A stretch of DNA of 37,820 nt from Gallionellaceae bacterium (lineage in GTDB: Bacteria > Pseudomonadota > Gammaproteobacteria > Burkholderiales > Gallionellaceae). The number at the start of each line of letters is the position of its first letter. The stretch's first letter is position 1. Location of the stretch: contig SCUU01000133.1 in NCBI GenBank assembly GCA_004297065.1, positions 1 through 37,820 of the forward strand, given 5' to 3'. The notes below the pieces were generated by a model. That model was given only the letters and a program-made list of their open reading frames with translations, made no database searches and was not told where the DNA came from. The position numbers and the translations under genes are program-made. Of this stretch, positions 25,113-35,798 are shown piece after piece.

Positions 25113-25895
25113 TTATCGGACGATGCCGCGACTGGCGCTGTTCAGGAATGCCAGCATGTTGTCTATGTCTGCATCGGCATCCGATACTTGGCCGCGCAGT
25201 TCGGCGAGTTCTTTTTTGGCGTTCTCGAAACTGCTGCCCACGCGGTACAGGGTGCGGTACATCTGCTTGAGCATGTCCACGCGCTCTGCGGAAAATCCGG
25301 CGCGGCGCGGGCCTTCCTGATGCGGGCCTTTGGCTTCCGCCGGGTTTCCCACGGCGGTGACGAACGGCGGCAGGTCTTGCGACAGACGCGTCTGGAAGCC
25401 GACCATGGCGAAATCGCCGATGCGCACGAACTGGTGGATGCCGGTCATGCCGCCGATCAGGGTGCGGTTGCCGACGGTCACGTGCCCGGCGAACTGCACC
25501 GAGTTGGCGATGACGTTGTGGTCGCCGATGTGGCAGTCGTGCGCTACATGCACATAGGCCATGATCCAGTTGTCGCTGCCGATGGAGGTGACGCCTCCGT
25601 CCTGCACGGTACCGAGGTTGAAGGTGCAACTCTCGCGGATGGTGTTGTTGTCGCCGATGATGAGTCGCGTCGGCTCGCCTTTGTATTTTTTGTCCTGCGG
25701 TATTTCGCCGATGGAGCTGAACTGGAAGAAACGGTTGCCCTTGCCGATGGTGGTGTGGCCGTCGATGACGACATGCGGCCCGACGACTGACCCGGCTCCG
25801 ATCTCGGCATGCTCGCCGATGATGGAATACGCGCCGACCGACACATCGTCGGCCAGTTTGGCATTGGGGTGGATGATCGCGGTCGGGTGGCGCAT
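25113..25895 (-). CDS. lpxA: UDP-N-acetylglucosamine acyltransferase
   Basis: LpxA starts lipid A synthesis by adding a 3-hydroxyacyl chain from ACP to UDP-GlcNAc. The 260 residues (E. coli 262) form a left-handed beta-helix of hexapeptide repeats. The catalytic histidine is His119 in HVAHDCHIG. I chose the ATG at 25893-25895, where the family begins ([12 protein letters not shown]). It overlaps the fabZ stop by 1 nt (TGATG). The longer frame is antisense-free but lies inside fabZ. Confidence 0.96.
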   Translation of the reverse strand: MRHPTAIIHPNAKLADDVSVGAYSIIGEHAEIGAGSVVGPHVVIDGHTTIGKGNRFFQFSSIGEIPQDKKYKGEPTRLIIGDNNTIRESCTFNLGTVQDGGVTSIGSDNWIMAYVHVAHDCHIGDHNVIANSVQFAGHVTVGNRTLIGGMTGIHQFVRIGDFAMVGFQTRLSQDLPPFVTAVGNPAEAKGPHQEGPRRAGFSAERVDMLKQMYRTLYRVGSSFENAKKELAELRGQVSDADADIDNMLAFLNSASRGIVR

Positions 25896-26344
25896 CACTT
25901 GTCCCGCATAGTGCACATGATCTCGGCTTCTGCGGCGACTTGGCCTTCGACTTCGGCGACGGCACCGAACTTCCACAGGCCGCGCTTGTTGAACAGCGGT
26001 TTGACATTTAGGATGAGTTGGTCGCCCGGAACGACCGGGCGCTTGAAGCGCGCGCCGTCGATGCCGACGAAGTAATACACCTTGCTGTCGTCGGCCTTGC
26101 CTGCACCGCCGGTGAAGGAAAGGATGGCTGCGGCCTGCGCCATGGCTTCGATGACCAGCACACCGGGCATCACGGGGTGATGCGGATAATGGCCGGGGAA
26201 GAACGGTTCGTTCATGCTGACGTTCTTCAGTGCCACGATCTCCACGCCCGGATCGATGGACAGTACGCGGTCGATCAGCAGGAATGGGAAGCGGTGCGGC
26301 AGGTGCTTCATTATTTCGTTGATGTCCATGGTGATACTCATCAA
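25895..26344 (-). CDS. fabZ: 3-hydroxyacyl-ACP dehydratase FabZ
   Basis: FabZ removes water from 3-hydroxyacyl-ACP in fatty-acid elongation, and competes with LpxA and LpxD for the same substrate. The 149 residues show [12 protein letters not shown], the catalytic His52 in [14 protein letters not shown] and Glu66 in VIEAMAQ. Its start overlaps the lpxD stop (ATGA). Start could be Met1 or the near-adjacent Met2. Confidence 0.96.
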   Translation of the reverse strand: MMSITMDINEIMKHLPHRFPFLLIDRVLSIDPGVEIVALKNVSMNEPFFPGHYPHHPVMPGVLVIEAMAQAAAILSFTGGAGKADDSKVYYFVGIDGARFKRPVVPGDQLILNVKPLFNKRGLWKFGAVAEVEGQVAAEAEIMCTMRDK

Positions 26345-27381
26345 TCTCTCCTCTTTAATGCTTCTAGTTCTTTTTCCAGATTCCTGATACGTGTCGCCAT
26401 ATCATCCAAATGACGCAGATGCGAGGCATTCTTCAGCCAGCCGTCCTTTTCGCTGAACGGATAGATGCCGCTGTAGGTGCCTTTTTCGCGTATCGATTTG
26501 CTGATGAGCGTGAATGAGGATATCTCCACCCCGTCGGCGATGCTCAGATGCCCCAAGATGCCGGCGCTGCCGCCGATACGGCAATAGCACCCTATGGTGG
26601 TGCTGCCCGCGATGCCCACGCATCCGGCGATGGCGGTGTGTGCGCCGATGCGCACGTTGTGCGCGATCTGTATCTGGTTATCCAGCTTCACGTCGTCTTC
26701 GATCACGGTGTCGTCCAGCGCGCCTCGGTCGATGGTGGTGTTCGCGCCGATCTCGACATCGTTGCCGATGATGGCACGACCGATCTGGGGGATCTTGAGC
26801 CAGCAGCCGTTCTCCCAGGCCATGCCGAAACCGTCGGAACCGATGACCGCGCCGGAATGGGCGATGACGTTATTGCCCAGCACGCAATCGTGATATACCA
26901 CCACGCGCGGATACAGGCGCGTGCCCTCGCCGATAGTGGTGTGCGCCCCGATGCTGCAACCGGACATGATGACGCAACCAGCGCCGATGACCGCGCCCTC
27001 ACCTATCGACACCTGCTCGGCGATGTGGGCCGTCGGCGATATCTGCGCCCCCGCACCGATCACGGCACCGGGATGGATACCTGCGGTGAATGCGGGCAGC
27101 GGGTTGAGAAAGGCGGAAAGTCTGGCGAAATACGAATAGGGGTTGGCGCAGACGATGCGGGGAATGGCGGTCGCGGCGGCATCCGCCCCGGCAACGATCA
27201 CCGCCGATGCGCGCGTCGTTTCGAGTTGCTTGCGATATTTGGAGTTGGCGAGGAAAGCGATCTGTTTGGAGCGCGCACTGTCGAGAGTGGCGACCTGATC
27301 CACTACGGTAGAAGCGTCACCGTCCACACGCCCCCCGAAACGCGCCACGATTTCCGCCAAACGATAGCCTGTGCGATCCAT
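26341..27381 (-). CDS. lpxD: UDP-3-O-(3-hydroxyacyl)glucosamine N-acyltransferase
   Basis: LpxD adds the second 3-hydroxyacyl chain, from ACP to the glucosamine nitrogen, in lipid A synthesis. The 346 residues have an N-terminal nucleotide-binding domain ([12 protein letters not shown] onward), a hexapeptide-repeat beta-helix with the catalytic-type histidine in [13 protein letters not shown], and a C-terminal helix ([18 protein letters not shown]). I prefer the ATG at 27379-27381. A TTG at 27391-27393 in the same frame would add 4 residues. Neither has a clear Shine-Dalgarno sequence. Confidence 0.95.
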   Translation of the reverse strand: MDRTGYRLAEIVARFGGRVDGDASTVVDQVATLDSARSKQIAFLANSKYRKQLETTRASAVIVAGADAAATAIPRIVCANPYSYFARLSAFLNPLPAFTAGIHPGAVIGAGAQISPTAHIAEQVSIGEGAVIGAGCVIMSGCSIGAHTTIGEGTRLYPRVVVYHDCVLGNNVIAHSGAVIGSDGFGMAWENGCWLKIPQIGRAIIGNDVEIGANTTIDRGALDDTVIEDDVKLDNQIQIAHNVRIGAHTAIAGCVGIAGSTTIGCYCRIGGSAGILGHLSIADGVEISSFTLISKSIREKGTYSGIYPFSEKDGWLKNASHLRHLDDMATRIRNLEKELEALKRRD

Positions 27382-27396
27382 CAAAAATACCAATCG

Positions 27397-27903
27397 CTAT
27401 TTATTGGCTTTATCGTCGGACAAATACTGCAACACCTTCTCGGTGATGTCGATTTGCGGATTGCGGTAAACCGCCTCTTGCAGGATCAGGTCGAACTTCT
27501 CGCTCTCTGCAATCGCCTGTATCGCTTTATCGGCACGCCCAAGCACTTGGGCCAACTCTTCATTCTTGCGCAGATTCAAATCTTCACGGAACTCGCGCTG
27601 CAAGCGTTGCAAATTGACGTTCAAGTTGGCCAATTCGCGCTCTTTGCTGCGATGCTCCGCATCGGGCTTGGTGCCGCCGTCTTTTTCCAAAGCAGCCTGA
27701 ATCTCCTTGGCCTGCTTCATCATTTTCTTGATCTCTTCGTCGCGCGCGGCGAATTCTTTTTCGATTTTCTTCTCTGCTTTTACGGCGGGAGCCGACTCCC
27801 GCAGGATGCGCTCGGTATCGACCACGCCGACCCGAAATTCGGCAGCATGGGCAGGAACCACACATGCCGCGACCAACATACTTATACCCAGTACTTTTTT
27901 CAT
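27397..27903 (-). CDS. skp: Periplasmic chaperone Skp / OmpH
   Basis: Skp carries unfolded outer-membrane proteins across the periplasm to the Bam machine. The 168 residues begin with a signal peptide (cleaved near AHA-20) and then a charged alpha-helical coiled-coil rich in Lys and Glu (about 40-120) that forms the trimer's tentacles. The C-terminus IDITEKVLQYLSDDKANK is typical. It lies directly after bamA, its functional partner. Confidence 0.93.
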   Translation of the reverse strand: MKKVLGISMLVAACVVPAHAAEFRVGVVDTERILRESAPAVKAEKKIEKEFAARDEEIKKMMKQAKEIQAALEKDGGTKPDAEHRSKERELANLNVNLQRLQREFREDLNLRKNEELAQVLGRADKAIQAIAESEKFDLILQEAVYRNPQIDITEKVLQYLSDDKANK

Positions 27904-27942
27904 TCTGCCTCCTTATAACACCGCCAGCCCGAAGCAAGTCCC

Positions 27943-30225
27943 CTAGAACAGCGTTCCCAAAGTAAACTGGATACGCTGCAGTTTATCCTGCGGCTGCTCC
28001 CCGATGGGAACCCCATAGCTCAGCTTAAGCGGCCCCACGGGCGAAAACCAGGTGAGCGCTACACCGGTAGAATAGCGCAAACCAATCGAGGCCGGTACTT
28101 GAGTCGGGTCGCCGAATACCGCCCCGCCATCCAGGAATACGCTTAAACGAACGGATTTTTCTTTGATGAATCCGGGCATGGGGAAAAGCAATTCCGCATT
28201 GCCAATCACGCGTTTAGTGCCGCCCAGTGAATAATTGTTGCTGTCGCGTGGCCCCAATGAACTCGGCTCATAGCCGCGCACAGAACCCACGCCGCCCGCA
28301 TAAAAATTCTTGAAAAACGGCAAAATTTGTCCGCTGTATCCCTTTGCGACGCCGGTCTCGCCGTTCACCATAAACGTGACATCCCGACTAAGGGGATAAA
28401 ACCATTGGTGCTGATAAGTCAACTTTACGTAATGCTGGCTGGATACCGGCAAACTGGCTTCGGTAAACGCGCGTTGCACCGTCCCTTCCGTGGTGTAAAT
28501 GGCGCTATCGCGATTATCGCGGCTCCAGCCTATGGTGCCGATATAGTTTTCCGTCGTGGCGCCAAAGGTATTGATATAGTCGGTAAAACGCGCAGGACTC
28601 AACGCTGTCAGGCCGATGGTCGTCTGCTCGGCTGCAAGCCCGTAGTGGATCGTTTCGTCTTCATTCAAAGGGACGGCGAAGCGCACACCACCGCCCAAAT
28701 TGTCCGAGGTATATTGGCTGACGGCGAGTTGTGTTGCATTCGTCCTGCGCTTGTAGATATCGAAGCCGCGGCTAACCCCGTCATCCGTGTAATACGGGTT
28801 GGTATAGGAAACCGAATATATCTGGTTGACCTTGCTGGTATTGATTTGGGCGGAAAGCGTGTTTCCGGTACCGAACAGGTTGCTTTGGCTGACGCCGCCC
28901 ATAAAGGTGAGCCCTTCGTTACTGCTGATACCGGCACCGATTGACAGGTTCCCCGTCGATTTTTCTTCCACCGCGACGTTTAAATCCATTTGGTCTTTGC
29001 TACCCTGGATAGGCACCGTTTCAACATTAACCGAACTGAAGAAACCCAAACGGTCCACACGCTGTTTGGATTTTTTGATCTTTTCCGTGGCAAACCAGCC
29101 GCTCTCCATTTGCCTGAATTCGCGGCGGATGACTTCATCGCGGGTTTTGGTATTTCCCGAGACGTTGATGCGCCGGATATACACGCGTTGCGAAGGATCG
29201 ACCATGAAGGTAAAACCGACCTGATGTTTTTCTTTATCCAGCTCCGGCACCGCATTCACGTTCGCGAAGGCATAACCCTCGTCCCCGAAACGTTCCGAGA
29301 TTTTCTGAGTGGAGAGCGTGATCGCTTTGCGCGAAAACACGTCGCCAGATTTCAACCCGATCAGCTTGCGTATCTCGTCGTGGGGGAACACCGTCTGCTG
29401 CCCCGCCACTTTCACCGAAGAAATCGTGTATTTCGGCCCCTCGGAAATGTTCAGCGTGATGAAAATATTTTTCTTGTCCGGCGAAATGGAAACTTGCGTG
29501 GATTCGATGGCAAACTCCATATAGCCGGAATCCAGATAAAAAGTGCGGATCGTTTCCATATCTGCAGACAGTTTTTGTTTGGAATACTGGTCGTTTTTGC
29601 TCATCCAGCTCCACATGCCCGGTGTGCTGAGTTTTATCATATCGAGCAATTCTTCTTCGCTGTATGCGCTGTTCCCAACGATATTGATTTGCCGGATTTT
29701 TGAAACCTCGCCCTCGACCACATTGAAACTCACGGCCACGCGATTGCGCTCCAGCTCCGTCAGTGTGGTTTTAACCGAGACGCCGTATTTGCCGCGTGCG
29801 ACATATTGGCGCTTGAGTTCTTGCTCGGCTTTTTCCAGCGCGGACTTGTCGAAAATACGTCCTTCGGCCAGACCGACCAACTTGAGATTGTCGCGCAGCT
29901 GATCCTTGGGGAAATCCTTCACGCCATTGATCTCTACACTGGCGATCGACGGACGTTCGCGCACTAGAACCACCAGCATGCCTTGTTCGGCCTTCAGGCT
30001 GACATCCTTGAAAAAGCCGGTAGAAAACAAGGCGCGAATCGCAGCGGATGCCTGATCGTCGTTCAGCGTATCGCCCACCTTCACCGGCAAGTAGCTGAAC
30101 ACCGTACCCGCTTCGGTACGCTGTATGCCTTCAACACGAATATCTTTGATGACGAAAGGCTCTATCGCCCAAACCGATGCGGCGTACAACAGCGGGATAA
30201 GACCCGCCAACTTCTTAAAATCCAT
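27943..30225 (-). CDS. bamA: Outer membrane protein assembly factor BamA
   Basis: BamA inserts beta-barrel proteins into the outer membrane. The 760 residues comprise a signal peptide (about 1-20), five POTRA domains (about 21-420) and a 16-strand Omp85 barrel. The conserved loop-6 motif appears as SVRGYEPSSLG, and the protein ends with aromatic Phe (LGTLF), the expected insertion signal. Length is close to other betaproteobacterial BamA. It starts 6 nt after rseP. Confidence 0.96.
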   Translation of the reverse strand: MDFKKLAGLIPLLYAASVWAIEPFVIKDIRVEGIQRTEAGTVFSYLPVKVGDTLNDDQASAAIRALFSTGFFKDVSLKAEQGMLVVLVRERPSIASVEINGVKDFPKDQLRDNLKLVGLAEGRIFDKSALEKAEQELKRQYVARGKYGVSVKTTLTELERNRVAVSFNVVEGEVSKIRQINIVGNSAYSEEELLDMIKLSTPGMWSWMSKNDQYSKQKLSADMETIRTFYLDSGYMEFAIESTQVSISPDKKNIFITLNISEGPKYTISSVKVAGQQTVFPHDEIRKLIGLKSGDVFSRKAITLSTQKISERFGDEGYAFANVNAVPELDKEKHQVGFTFMVDPSQRVYIRRINVSGNTKTRDEVIRREFRQMESGWFATEKIKKSKQRVDRLGFFSSVNVETVPIQGSKDQMDLNVAVEEKSTGNLSIGAGISSNEGLTFMGGVSQSNLFGTGNTLSAQINTSKVNQIYSVSYTNPYYTDDGVSRGFDIYKRRTNATQLAVSQYTSDNLGGGVRFAVPLNEDETIHYGLAAEQTTIGLTALSPARFTDYINTFGATTENYIGTIGWSRDNRDSAIYTTEGTVQRAFTEASLPVSSQHYVKLTYQHQWFYPLSRDVTFMVNGETGVAKGYSGQILPFFKNFYAGGVGSVRGYEPSSLGPRDSNNYSLGGTKRVIGNAELLFPMPGFIKEKSVRLSVFLDGGAVFGDPTQVPASIGLRYSTGVALTWFSPVGPLKLSYGVPIGEQPQDKLQRIQFTLGTLF

Positions 30226-30231
30226 TAGTTT

Positions 30232-31584
30232 TCAACCTAAAATCAGGCGGCTGATGTCGTTATACAACGCAAAAGCCATCATGGTAACCAGCAACGCAAT
30301 GCCTACTTTTTGACCGGCCTCCCAAAGTGCTTCGGATACCGGGCTGCCCTTAATCAACTCGACCGTATAATACAGCAAATGCCCGCCATCCAATAACGGG
30401 ATGGGCAGCAGATTCAATACGCCGAGACTGATGCTAATCAGTGCCAAAAAGCCCAAATAGGTGCCCAACCCCATCTGCGCCGACTGCCCGGCATAATCGG
30501 CAATGGTGATCGGGCCGCTCAGATTCTTCAGCGACACCTCTCCCATCACCATCTTCCCCATCATTTTCAGGCTGACGACCGAGGTTTCCCAGGTTTTGCG
30601 CACCGCTTCGCCGAATGCGTCCAGCGGAGGGTAATGCACCTCGGTCAACATGGCCCCGAAAGCTGCGCGGTCGATCTGCGGGGTCGCACCGATGCGACCT
30701 ATTTGTTTGCCTGCCTCATTGATCGAGTCGGGCGTGATGTTCAGCGCCAATACGCTCCCGGCGCGTTCGACTTCCACATTCAATAACGCCCCCGGATGTC
30801 CGCGCACCACCTCCACAAAAGCATCCCATTGCGGGATGGCCTGCCCATTCACGCGCAAGATCTTGTCCTGTTCATGCAAACCGGCGCGCCGCGCTGCTCC
30901 GCCGTCAGTGAGCTTGCCGATAACGGGGTAGATGGGCGGCTGATAGGGTTGCAAGCCGAGTTTTTGCAGGAAATCGCCGTCCAAGTCGCCGGGCCGCAAG
31001 GCGCTCGTGTCCAATGCGCGAAAAATTACGGCACCTTCGGGCGTACGCATTTCCAGTTGCGCCGGAAGTTTTTGCAACACCCTATCCAGCAATACCCAGC
31101 GCACTTCCTGCCAGCTTGGTGTCGCCTGGCCGTTGATGCTGACTATGCTTTCCTGCGGGCGCAGTTGCGCAATGGCAGCAGGTGTCGATGGCGGCACGAC
31201 GCCCAGTACCGGTTTGATACCCGGCACACCGTGGATAAATAACGCCCAGTACAGCACGATGGCCAGCAGCAAATTGGCAAGCGGTCCGGCCACCACAATA
31301 GCCATGCGTCGCAGCACCGGCTGGCGATTGAAGGCGCGCGCCAGTTCGTGCGCCTGTACTTCGCCCTCGCGCTCGTCCAGCATCTTCACGTAGCCGCCGA
31401 ACGGGATGGCAGAGAGCGCCCATTCCGTTTCGCCGCCGGCAAAGCGCTTGACATAGATGGCTTTGCCGAAGCCCAGCGAAAAGCGCAGTACTTTTACGTT
31501 GCACAGGCGCGCGACCCAGTAGTGCCCCAGTTCGTGGAAGACGACCAATACGGCAATGGCGACGACGAAAGCCAGCAGTGTCAT
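30232..31584 (-). CDS. rseP: Site-2 zinc metalloprotease RseP
   Basis: RseP cuts membrane proteins such as anti-sigma factors within the membrane, releasing the envelope-stress response. The 450 residues have the zinc motif HELGH (His17, Glu18, His21) in the first helix, two periplasmic PDZ domains (about 115-200 and 210-290), and the third-ligand segment [11 protein letters not shown] followed by a last membrane helix. It overlaps dxr by 4 nt (ATGA), and bamA follows closely, grouping envelope assembly with envelope monitoring. Confidence 0.96.
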   Translation of the reverse strand: MTLLAFVVAIAVLVVFHELGHYWVARLCNVKVLRFSLGFGKAIYVKRFAGGETEWALSAIPFGGYVKMLDEREGEVQAHELARAFNRQPVLRRMAIVVAGPLANLLLAIVLYWALFIHGVPGIKPVLGVVPPSTPAAIAQLRPQESIVSINGQATPSWQEVRWVLLDRVLQKLPAQLEMRTPEGAVIFRALDTSALRPGDLDGDFLQKLGLQPYQPPIYPVIGKLTDGGAARRAGLHEQDKILRVNGQAIPQWDAFVEVVRGHPGALLNVEVERAGSVLALNITPDSINEAGKQIGRIGATPQIDRAAFGAMLTEVHYPPLDAFGEAVRKTWETSVVSLKMMGKMVMGEVSLKNLSGPITIADYAGQSAQMGLGTYLGFLALISISLGVLNLLPIPLLDGGHLLYYTVELIKGSPVSEALWEAGQKVGIALLVTMMAFALYNDISRLILG

Positions 31585-32765
31585 GCGCGTGCGACCCAGT
31601 CCCGCGCTGCGCTGCGTGCCTGCGCATCGGCCATTAGCACATCTTCCAGCGCGTTCACCGCGAGCGACGGCAGCTTGTCCAGCACGTCGGCGATCAAGCG
31701 CGGGATATCAAGGAAGGCGATGCGCCGGTTGAGAAAAGCATCTACCGCCACTTCGTTGGCGGCATTCATCAATGCCGGTGCAGTGCCCCCTTCGCGCAAG
31801 GCGCGATAAGCCAGATACAGGCAAGGGAAGCGTTCGCAGTCCGGTTCCGCGAAGTCGAGCCGGGCAATCTTGAATAGATCCAGCGGCGCCACGCCCGCAT
31901 CAATGCGTTCAGGGTAGGCCAAGCCGTAGGCAATGGGAGTGCGCATGTCGGGATTGCCCAGTTGTGCCAGCACCGAACCATCCACGTACTGCACCATGGA
32001 ATGGATCACGCTTTGCGGATGCACTACCACCTGAATGGAATCTGCCGGAGCATTGAACAACCAGTGCGCCTCGATGACTTCGAGTCCCTTGTTCATCATC
32101 GTGGCGGAATCGACGGAAATCTTGCGCCCCATACTCCAATTCGGATGGGCGCAGGCCTGGTCGGGAGTAACTTGCTGCAAGTCGGTCAAAGGCGTATTGC
32201 GGAACGGCCCACCGGATGCGGTCAGCAGAATTTTGCCGATGCCCCCGGCTTGAAAATCGCCGGAATATTGATGCGGCAAGGCTTGAAAAATCGCGTTGTG
32301 TTCGCTGTCTATCGGCAGCAGCGGCGAGCCGCTTTGCTTGACCGCATCCATGAAGATGCGCCCCGCCATCACCAGTGTTTCCTTGTTCGCCAGCAGGATG
32401 CGCTTGCCGGCACGCGCGGCCGCCAAGGTCGGGCGCAAACCCGCCGCGCCGACAATGGCCGCCATAACCGCGCCCACCTCAGGCGCAGAGGACACCTCTT
32501 CCAGCGCAGGAACGCCGCATAACACCTCTGTTTTCAAATTGGCTGCCGCGAGGCGCTGTGCGAGGCGCTTGCCCGCCGTTTCATCCAGCATCACCGCAAA
32601 ACGCGGTTTGAAGCAGGCACATTGTTCGAACAGCAATTCGTCCTGCTGGTTGGCGGTGAGAGCGTAGACCTGATAGCGCTCGGGATGACGCGCGACCACA
32701 TCCAGCGTGCTCTTGCCGATACTGCCCGTAGAACCCAATACCGTAAGGAGTTGCAGCTTATTCAT
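31581..32765 (-). CDS. dxr: 1-deoxy-D-xylulose 5-phosphate reductoisomerase
   Basis: Dxr (IspC) makes 2-C-methylerythritol 4-phosphate, the committed step of non-mevalonate isoprenoid synthesis. The 394 residues show the NADPH loop [15 protein letters not shown], the metal-binding [11 protein letters not shown] and the [17 protein letters not shown] region. It sits between cdsA and rseP; uppS upstream uses the isoprenoid products. No Shine-Dalgarno sequence is obvious. Confidence 0.96.
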   Translation of the reverse strand: MNKLQLLTVLGSTGSIGKSTLDVVARHPERYQVYALTANQQDELLFEQCACFKPRFAVMLDETAGKRLAQRLAAANLKTEVLCGVPALEEVSSAPEVGAVMAAIVGAAGLRPTLAAARAGKRILLANKETLVMAGRIFMDAVKQSGSPLLPIDSEHNAIFQALPHQYSGDFQAGGIGKILLTASGGPFRNTPLTDLQQVTPDQACAHPNWSMGRKISVDSATMMNKGLEVIEAHWLFNAPADSIQVVVHPQSVIHSMVQYVDGSVLAQLGNPDMRTPIAYGLAYPERIDAGVAPLDLFKIARLDFAEPDCERFPCLYLAYRALREGGTAPALMNAANEVAVDAFLNRRIAFLDIPRLIADVLDKLPSLAVNALEDVLMADAQARSAARDWVARA

Positions 32766-32788
32766 TTATAAAGGCAGTCGTTAGTAGG

Positions 32789-32852
32789 TAGACCTTAGTC
32801 GCCAGTGGGGTCGCGGAGTCGTTTTTAACTCACGACCGGCGACTAAGGTCTA
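32789..32852. repeat. 15-bp perfect inverted repeat in the cdsA-dxr gap
   Basis: TAGACCTTAGTCGCC (32789-32803) and its exact reverse complement (32838-32852) enclose 34 nt that contain an inner 5-bp stem. One arm includes the cdsA stop codon. No T-run follows on the minus strand. It could be a small mobile palindrome or an mRNA 3'-end hairpin. Confidence 0.75.
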
Positions 32853-33677
32853 ACGGCTCATTTCCTGAAACACCAATGCGATAGCCGCGAACGGCAGGGT
32901 CGAAGTCAGCGCATCAATGCGGTCGAGCAAGCCGCCGTGCCCAGGCAACAAGGCACCGCTGTCTTTGACGCCAGCTTGGCGCTTAACAGCAGATTCGAAT
33001 AAATCGCCGATCACGGCCAATCCCACCCACCACCACGAAGCGATGATGATGCCGGGGAAAATCGGGTAGCTTTTGAACAAACCGCTAGCCCAGCCGGCGA
33101 TCAATACGTAAATCGTCACGACGAACAAGGCACCGAATACACCTTCCCAGGTTTTGCCGGGACTGATGGCCGGTGCCAATTTGTTCTTGCCGAATCTTTT
33201 TCCGGAAAAATAGGCCGCCGTATCAGCCACCCATACGACCGACATTGCCCCCAGCAGCAGCCATGGGCTGACATTGCGCAAGTCGATCATGGCCAATCCG
33301 GTCGGTAGCAATACCACCCAACCCACCAGTCCCAACAGCCAGGGATTTTGTGGTTTCCAGCCCGCAATCATCCAGGCCGGCACGACCAGCACCCACAATA
33401 TGATTGCCGCGAAATACCAGAATAAATGCGGCAACAATACGCGCTCGCCGGTAAGCCCGGCATCGAACCACCACATCGCAAGCGTCACCAGTAGTGTGGC
33501 TATGCAGTACCACGTCGCCACATGTCCATCCATTTTGGACAGGCGCGCCCACTCCACCGCCCCCTGCCAGATCATGAGCGTTACTAGGGCAGACCAGCCC
33601 CATGAAGGCAAGGCAAATATCGCCGCCAACAGCAACATGAACAGGATGACCGCGGTAATGACGCGCTGCTTAAGCAT
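32850..33677 (-). CDS. cdsA: Phosphatidate cytidylyltransferase
   Basis: CdsA forms CDP-diacylglycerol from phosphatidate and CTP at the inner membrane. The 275 residues have several membrane helices (first at about 5-40) and the signature near the C-terminus: [18 protein letters not shown] then [14 protein letters not shown] chose the ATG at 33675-33677, where the first helix begins. It overlaps uppS by 8 nt. The longer frame is antisense-like sequence within uppS. Confidence 0.95.
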   Translation of the reverse strand: MLKQRVITAVILFMLLLAAIFALPSWGWSALVTLMIWQGAVEWARLSKMDGHVATWYCIATLLVTLAMWWFDAGLTGERVLLPHLFWYFAAIILWVLVVPAWMIAGWKPQNPWLLGLVGWVVLLPTGLAMIDLRNVSPWLLLGAMSVVWVADTAAYFSGKRFGKNKLAPAISPGKTWEGVFGALFVVTIYVLIAGWASGLFKSYPIFPGIIIASWWWVGLAVIGDLFESAVKRQAGVKDSGALLPGHGGLLDRIDALTSTLPFAAIALVFQEMSR

Positions 33678-34434
33678 CAGGTTTGCTCTCGACGAGTTGT
33701 TCGCTCGTGCGGCCAAAGCGCCGCTCGCGTTTTTGATATGACTGGATAGCCAGTTCCAATGCCGCGCGGTCGAATGCGGGCCACAGCGTTTCGGTGAAAT
33801 ACAGTTCGGTATAGGCCAGCTGCCAAAGCAGAAAATTGCTGATGCGCTGTTCGCCGCCGGTACGGATGAACAGATCCGGCTCGGGCGCATAGTGCATGGA
33901 CAAGAATGGTTCCAGGTCTTCTTCCGTGAAGTTGCCGCCCATCTCCGGGCGAGCTTTCCATAAGCTCTGCATAGCGTGCATGATGTCCCAACGGCCGCCG
34001 TAGTTGGCTGCGATGGTCAGCGTCAACCCATCATTAGCGGCGGTCAATTGCTCTGCGTCCGCAATATGTTTCCTGAGTTGTTCGTCAAAGCGCTCCAACT
34101 CGCCGATGATTTTCAGGCGCACATTGTTCTTGTGCAGACTGCTCACCTCGCGTTCCAGCATTTTGACGAACAGCTGCATCAAAAAGGAAACCTCGTCGTC
34201 GGGACGACGCCAATTCTCGCTGCTGAAAGCGAACAGGGTCAGGTACTCCACGCCCATCTGGCGACAGGCTTTGACCATTTCGCGCACGGTCTCGACACCG
34301 CGCTGATGACCGGCGACGCGGGGAAGCATGCGCTTTTTCGCCCAGCGCCCGTTGCCATCCATGATGATGGCGATATGGCGCGGCACATCTGCGGATGTCG
34401 GGATGGTACGGGTGGAACTTTTGAATAGCGCCAT
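33670..34434 (-). CDS. uppS: Undecaprenyl diphosphate synthase (di-trans,poly-cis)
   Basis: UppS extends farnesyl diphosphate with eight isopentenyl units to make the lipid carrier of peptidoglycan and LPS units. The 254 residues show the catalytic Asp26 in [24 protein letters not shown] and the C-terminal [20 protein letters not shown]. It overlaps cdsA by 8 nt and follows frr by 67 nt. Confidence 0.96.
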   Translation of the reverse strand: MALFKSSTRTIPTSADVPRHIAIIMDGNGRWAKKRMLPRVAGHQRGVETVREMVKACRQMGVEYLTLFAFSSENWRRPDDEVSFLMQLFVKMLEREVSSLHKNNVRLKIIGELERFDEQLRKHIADAEQLTAANDGLTLTIAANYGGRWDIMHAMQSLWKARPEMGGNFTEEDLEPFLSMHYAPEPDLFIRTGGEQRISNFLLWQLAYTELYFTETLWPAFDRAALELAIQSYQKRERRFGRTSEQLVESKPDA

Positions 34435-34449
34435 TACAAATCCCTGGGG

Positions 34450-34503
34450 AATTAGGATTCAGGTGAAGCAGTGAGAATGAACCCCTATTCCCGAATCCTC
34501 ATT
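34450..34503. repeat. Imperfect inverted repeat in the frr-uppS gap
   Basis: AATTAGGATTC (34450-34460) pairs with GAATCCTCATT (34493-34503) at 10 of 11 positions, with 32 nt between. One arm overlaps the frr stop codon, as the repeat after cdsA does. No T-run follows on the minus strand. Confidence 0.5.
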
Positions 34504-35059
34504 AGACTGCCAACAGATCCGCTTCTTTGACTTGTAGCGCCTTGTCGATTTCAGCGACGAAGCGGTCGGTAAACTTCTGCACCTCGTCTTGCGCACGGCG
34601 CTCTTCATCTTCGCCGACTTCTTTGTCTTTGAGCAGCTTCTTCAGCTGTTCGTTGGCATCGCGGCGGATGTTGCGTACCGCCACCTTGGCGTTTTCGGCT
34701 TCGTTGCGCACGACTTTAATCAAGTCGCGGCGGCGCTCTTCGGTCAGCATCGGCATCGGCACACGGATCAGGTCGCCATTGGTCGACGGGTTCAAGCCGA
34801 GGTCGGAATCGCGGATCGCCTTTTCGATGGGGCCGATCATATTTTTTTCGTAAGGCTGCACGCCGATGGTGCGCGCATCCGTCAATGTGATGTTCGCCAC
34901 CTGATTCACCGCAGTCGGACTGCCGTAGTAATCCACCATCACGTGGTCCAGTATGCCGGTGTGCGCGCGTCCGGTGCGCACCTTGCCGAAATCCGCCTTG
35001 AGCGCATCCAGCGATTTCGTCATTTTTTGCTCTACGTTCTTCTTGATGTCAGCAATCAT
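34502..35059 (-). CDS. frr: Ribosome recycling factor
   Basis: Frr splits the ribosome from mRNA after termination together with EF-G. The 185-residue helical protein is the standard length and shows [21 protein letters not shown] near the start and [15 protein letters not shown] in the middle. GGGG lies a short distance before the ATG. It follows pyrH by 12 nt. Confidence 0.97.
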   Translation of the reverse strand: MIADIKKNVEQKMTKSLDALKADFGKVRTGRAHTGILDHVMVDYYGSPTAVNQVANITLTDARTIGVQPYEKNMIGPIEKAIRDSDLGLNPSTNGDLIRVPMPMLTEERRRDLIKVVRNEAENAKVAVRNIRRDANEQLKKLLKDKEVGEDEERRAQDEVQKFTDRFVAEIDKALQVKEADLLAV

Positions 35060-35071
35060 CTCTAATCCCCA

Positions 35072-35794
35072 TCAATCGCAATGTACCAATGTACCTTCGT
35101 CTTGCCCCATCACCACGCGCTTCAAAGCACCCGCCTTGAAGATACTGAACACGATGATGGGCAGCTTCTGATCGCGACACAAAGTCAGCGCAGTCGCATC
35201 CATCACTTTCAGATCCTTGCCGATGGCCTCATCGAAGCTGACTTTCTGATAGCGGGTCGCGGTCGGGTCTTTCTTGGGATCGGCGGTATATACGCCGTCC
35301 ACCTTGGTCGCCTTGATGACGACTTCGGCATCCATCTCCACGCCGCGCAATGCGGCTGCGGTGTCGGTCGTAAAGAACGGGCTACCGATACCGGCCGCGA
35401 AAATCACTACTTTACCGTCTTCCAGATAGCGCAGCGCCTTGCCGCGTATGAACGGCTCGGCCACCTGCTCCAGACTCAATGCCGACTGCACCCGGCACTG
35501 CAATCCGGCACGGGTCATTGCGTCCTGCAAAGCCATCGAGTTCATCACCGTGGCCAACATCCCCATGTAATCGGCGGTCGCCCTATCCATCCCGGCAGCG
35601 GCGGGAGCGACGCCGCGGAAGATATTGCCGCCGCCGATCACCATCGCCACCTCGACACCCAGCTCGGTAACTTCTTTGATCTCCGCCACGATGCGTTCGA
35701 TGACCGCACGGTTGATACCGTAGCTGTCATCGCCCATCAGGGCTTCGCCGGAAAGTTTCAGCAGGATGCGTTTGTAGGCGGGGGCGCTGGACAT
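35072..35794 (-). CDS. pyrH: UMP kinase
   Basis: PyrH phosphorylates UMP to UDP and is regulated by GTP and UTP. The 240 residues contain KLSGEALMG (phosphate loop), GGGNIFRG and the [15 protein letters not shown] segment. I chose the ATG at 35792-35794, giving [13 protein letters not shown], at the family's normal start. The longer frame lies in tsf. It follows tsf by 4 nt. Confidence 0.97.
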   Translation of the reverse strand: MSSAPAYKRILLKLSGEALMGDDSYGINRAVIERIVAEIKEVTELGVEVAMVIGGGNIFRGVAPAAAGMDRATADYMGMLATVMNSMALQDAMTRAGLQCRVQSALSLEQVAEPFIRGKALRYLEDGKVVIFAAGIGSPFFTTDTAAALRGVEMDAEVVIKATKVDGVYTADPKKDPTATRYQKVSFDEAIGKDLKVMDATALTLCRDQKLPIIVFSIFKAGALKRVVMGQDEGTLVHCD

Positions 35795-35798
35795 GGGT

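Noticed and set aside
23914-25320. 468-codon open frame on the plus strand across lpxB and lpxA
   Set aside because: Antisense to two certain genes; low-complexity Gly/Asp/His-rich translation with no recognisable domain.
26548-27918. 456-codon open frame on the plus strand across lpxD and skp
   Set aside because: The repetitive Asp/Gly/Ala translation mirrors the hexapeptide repeats of LpxD read backwards; no motif or ribosome-binding site.
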